DNA from: Legionellaceae bacterium
GTDB taxonomy: Bacteria > Pseudomonadota > Gammaproteobacteria > Legionellales > Legionellaceae
Assembly (NCBI GenBank): GCA_947470005.1
Contig: CANISA010000099.1
Span: forward strand, 1 to 6,125
Direction of reading: 5' to 3'
Length of the DNA stretch: 6,125 nucleotides
A program made the position numbers and the translations under genes. Shown one piece after another: positions 5,331 to 6,125 of the stretch (within the stretch, counting starts at the first letter, position 1; each line of letters starts with the position of its first letter). The notes under the pieces are model-generated. The model was not told where the DNA came from. It ran no database searches and saw nothing but the letters and a program-made list of their open reading frames with translations.

Positions 5331-6125
5331 TCAAAGGTAGCCTTTTAATTGTTGATGTGCCCACAGAGCATCCCAAAACCCATCATCTAACACCGCTTCT
5401 ACGGGTAGAAAATACATCGATTCATGAGCAAATGCCCGGCATTTTACAGCATCTTTCTCTGTCATGACCACCACCGGCTCACGCATCTGAAAATCGTCTG
5501 GTTTAAACCGGTGATGATCAGGAAACACGTAAGGCCGATGGGCCAATTGTAGGTCTGTCAGCGTATTAAAAAATCGCTGCGGATGCCCAATGGCCGCAAC
5601 AGCCGCAACCGGTGTACTCACCCCGTTCATCGGCACAGGTGAACCAAAGACAAGGGACGTTAGCTTCCCTGGCACAAGATCCATGCGATATGCACCCGGC
5701 CACGAACCTGCATTAACCACCACAAAATCAACTGTTTTTAACCGCGACGGCCCCTCACGCAAAGGCCCTGCTGGCAAACGCATGTGATTACCAAGCCCGC
5801 GAATGCCATCAATCACCACAATCTCAATTGCACGACCCATTGCGTAGTGCTGTAACCCATCATCGCTAATAATAATTTGACTGTCGTGATGATCCAATAG
5901 GTATTGGACCGCATCCACACGTCTGGGTGCAATCACCACCGGTACGTTGGTTTTTTTAGCCAACAAAAAGGGTTCGTCTCCCACCTCCTCGACCAAATCA
6001 CTCGCACTGATTTCATGAGGAAATCGCCGAATCGTCGCACCATAACCCCGGCTAACCAACCCTACTCGGAGCCCTTTCGCTTGAAAACGTTTCGTAAGGG
6101 CCACCACCAGGGGTGTTTTTCCTAC
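5331..6125 (-). CDS. lpxK: tetraacyldisaccharide 4'-kinase LpxK, 5' end missing
   Basis: LpxK phosphorylates the 4' position of the lipid A disaccharide at the cytoplasmic face of the inner membrane, the sixth step of lipid A synthesis. The frame is open to the window edge. The first visible residues are VGKTP, the end of the Walker A P-loop, so about 60 N-terminal residues including the membrane helix are missing, and the GTG at 6107 is not the start. Visible hallmarks are RVGLVSRGYG, GDEP, SDDGLQH (the DDGLQH at 5847-5864 holds the catalytic aspartate), VVIDGIRGLGN, LPAGPLRE, the IGHPQRFF segment, FPDHHRF (5505-5525) and MTEKDAVK (5443-5466). The visible 264 residues plus the missing part fit the usual length of about 325. 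Nothing looks broken. The exported protein gene follows after 1 nt. The promoter is outside the window. Confidence 0.97.
   Translation of the reverse strand, partial: VGKTPLVVALTKRFQAKGLRVGLVSRGYGATIRRFPHEISASDLVEEVGDEPFLLAKKTNVPVVIAPRRVDAVQYLLDHHDSQIIISDDGLQHYAMGRAIEIVVIDGIRGLGNHMRLPAGPLREGPSRLKTVDFVVVNAGSWPGAYRMDLVPGKLTSLVFGSPVPMNGVSTPVAAVAAIGHPQRFFNTLTDLQLAHRPYVFPDHHRFKPDDFQMREPVVVMTEKDAVKCRAFAHESMYFLPVEAVLDDGFWDALWAHQQLKGYL

Noticed and set aside
1..6125. Search for defence systems, toxin-antitoxin pairs, CRISPR arrays, phage or transposon parts, att sites beside the tRNAs
   Set aside because: No repeat-spacer arrays, integrase or transposase motifs, or duplicated tRNA 3' ends were seen; the gene content reads as conserved chromosome.

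Overview
This window looks like an ordinary chromosomal segment of a gammaproteobacterium, most likely in or near the Legionellales (Legionella/Coxiella-like). The evidence is a Pro-Arg-His-Leu tRNA cluster with encoded CCA ends, an lpxK gene (so a lipid A-bearing Gram-negative), a CsiV-family exported protein, a TyrP/Mtr-type amino acid permease, and moderate GC. The placement is inferred from gene content and protein style; no database search was possible.

Layout. Positions 1-492 hold four tRNA genes on the minus strand: a 5' fragment of tRNA-Leu cut by the window edge, then tRNA-His(GTG), tRNA-Arg(TCT) and tRNA-Pro(TGG). Good sigma70-type promoters precede tRNA-Pro (521-549) and, separately, tRNA-Leu (46-74). 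At 493-623 the tRNA promoter abuts a divergent extended -10 promoter (538-565) that serves a rightward metal-transport pair. The pair is a CDF-family exporter with an unusual extra C-terminal domain (624-1775) and, 42 nt downstream, a ZIP-family transporter (1818-2576). Next comes a leftward aromatic amino acid permease of the HAAAP family (2587-3771). It converges on the ZIP gene, and its reading frame contains a short GC-rich palindrome encoding PTGRQGG. A rightward CsiV-family gene (3857-4420) has its own good promoter in the short divergent intergenic region. It converges on a leftward pair: lpxK (5331 to the window edge, 5' end missing) followed 1 nt later by an exported protein of about 300 residues that resembles the CrtC/AttH lipocalin-like fold (4427-5329).

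How the genes fit together. The CDF and ZIP proteins should move divalent metal in opposite directions and are probably co-transcribed. LpxK makes the lipid A 4'-phosphate at the inner membrane, and the protein encoded just after it is exported, so both are tied to the envelope. CsiV-family proteins are also periplasmic and peptidoglycan-linked. I found no phage, transposase, CRISPR array, defence system or obvious new multi-gene system. The points most worth checking are the duplicated-looking C-terminal domain of the CDF protein, the palindrome inside the permease, the back-to-back promoters at 521-565, the ZIP metal-site substitution, and the unidentified exported protein after lpxK.
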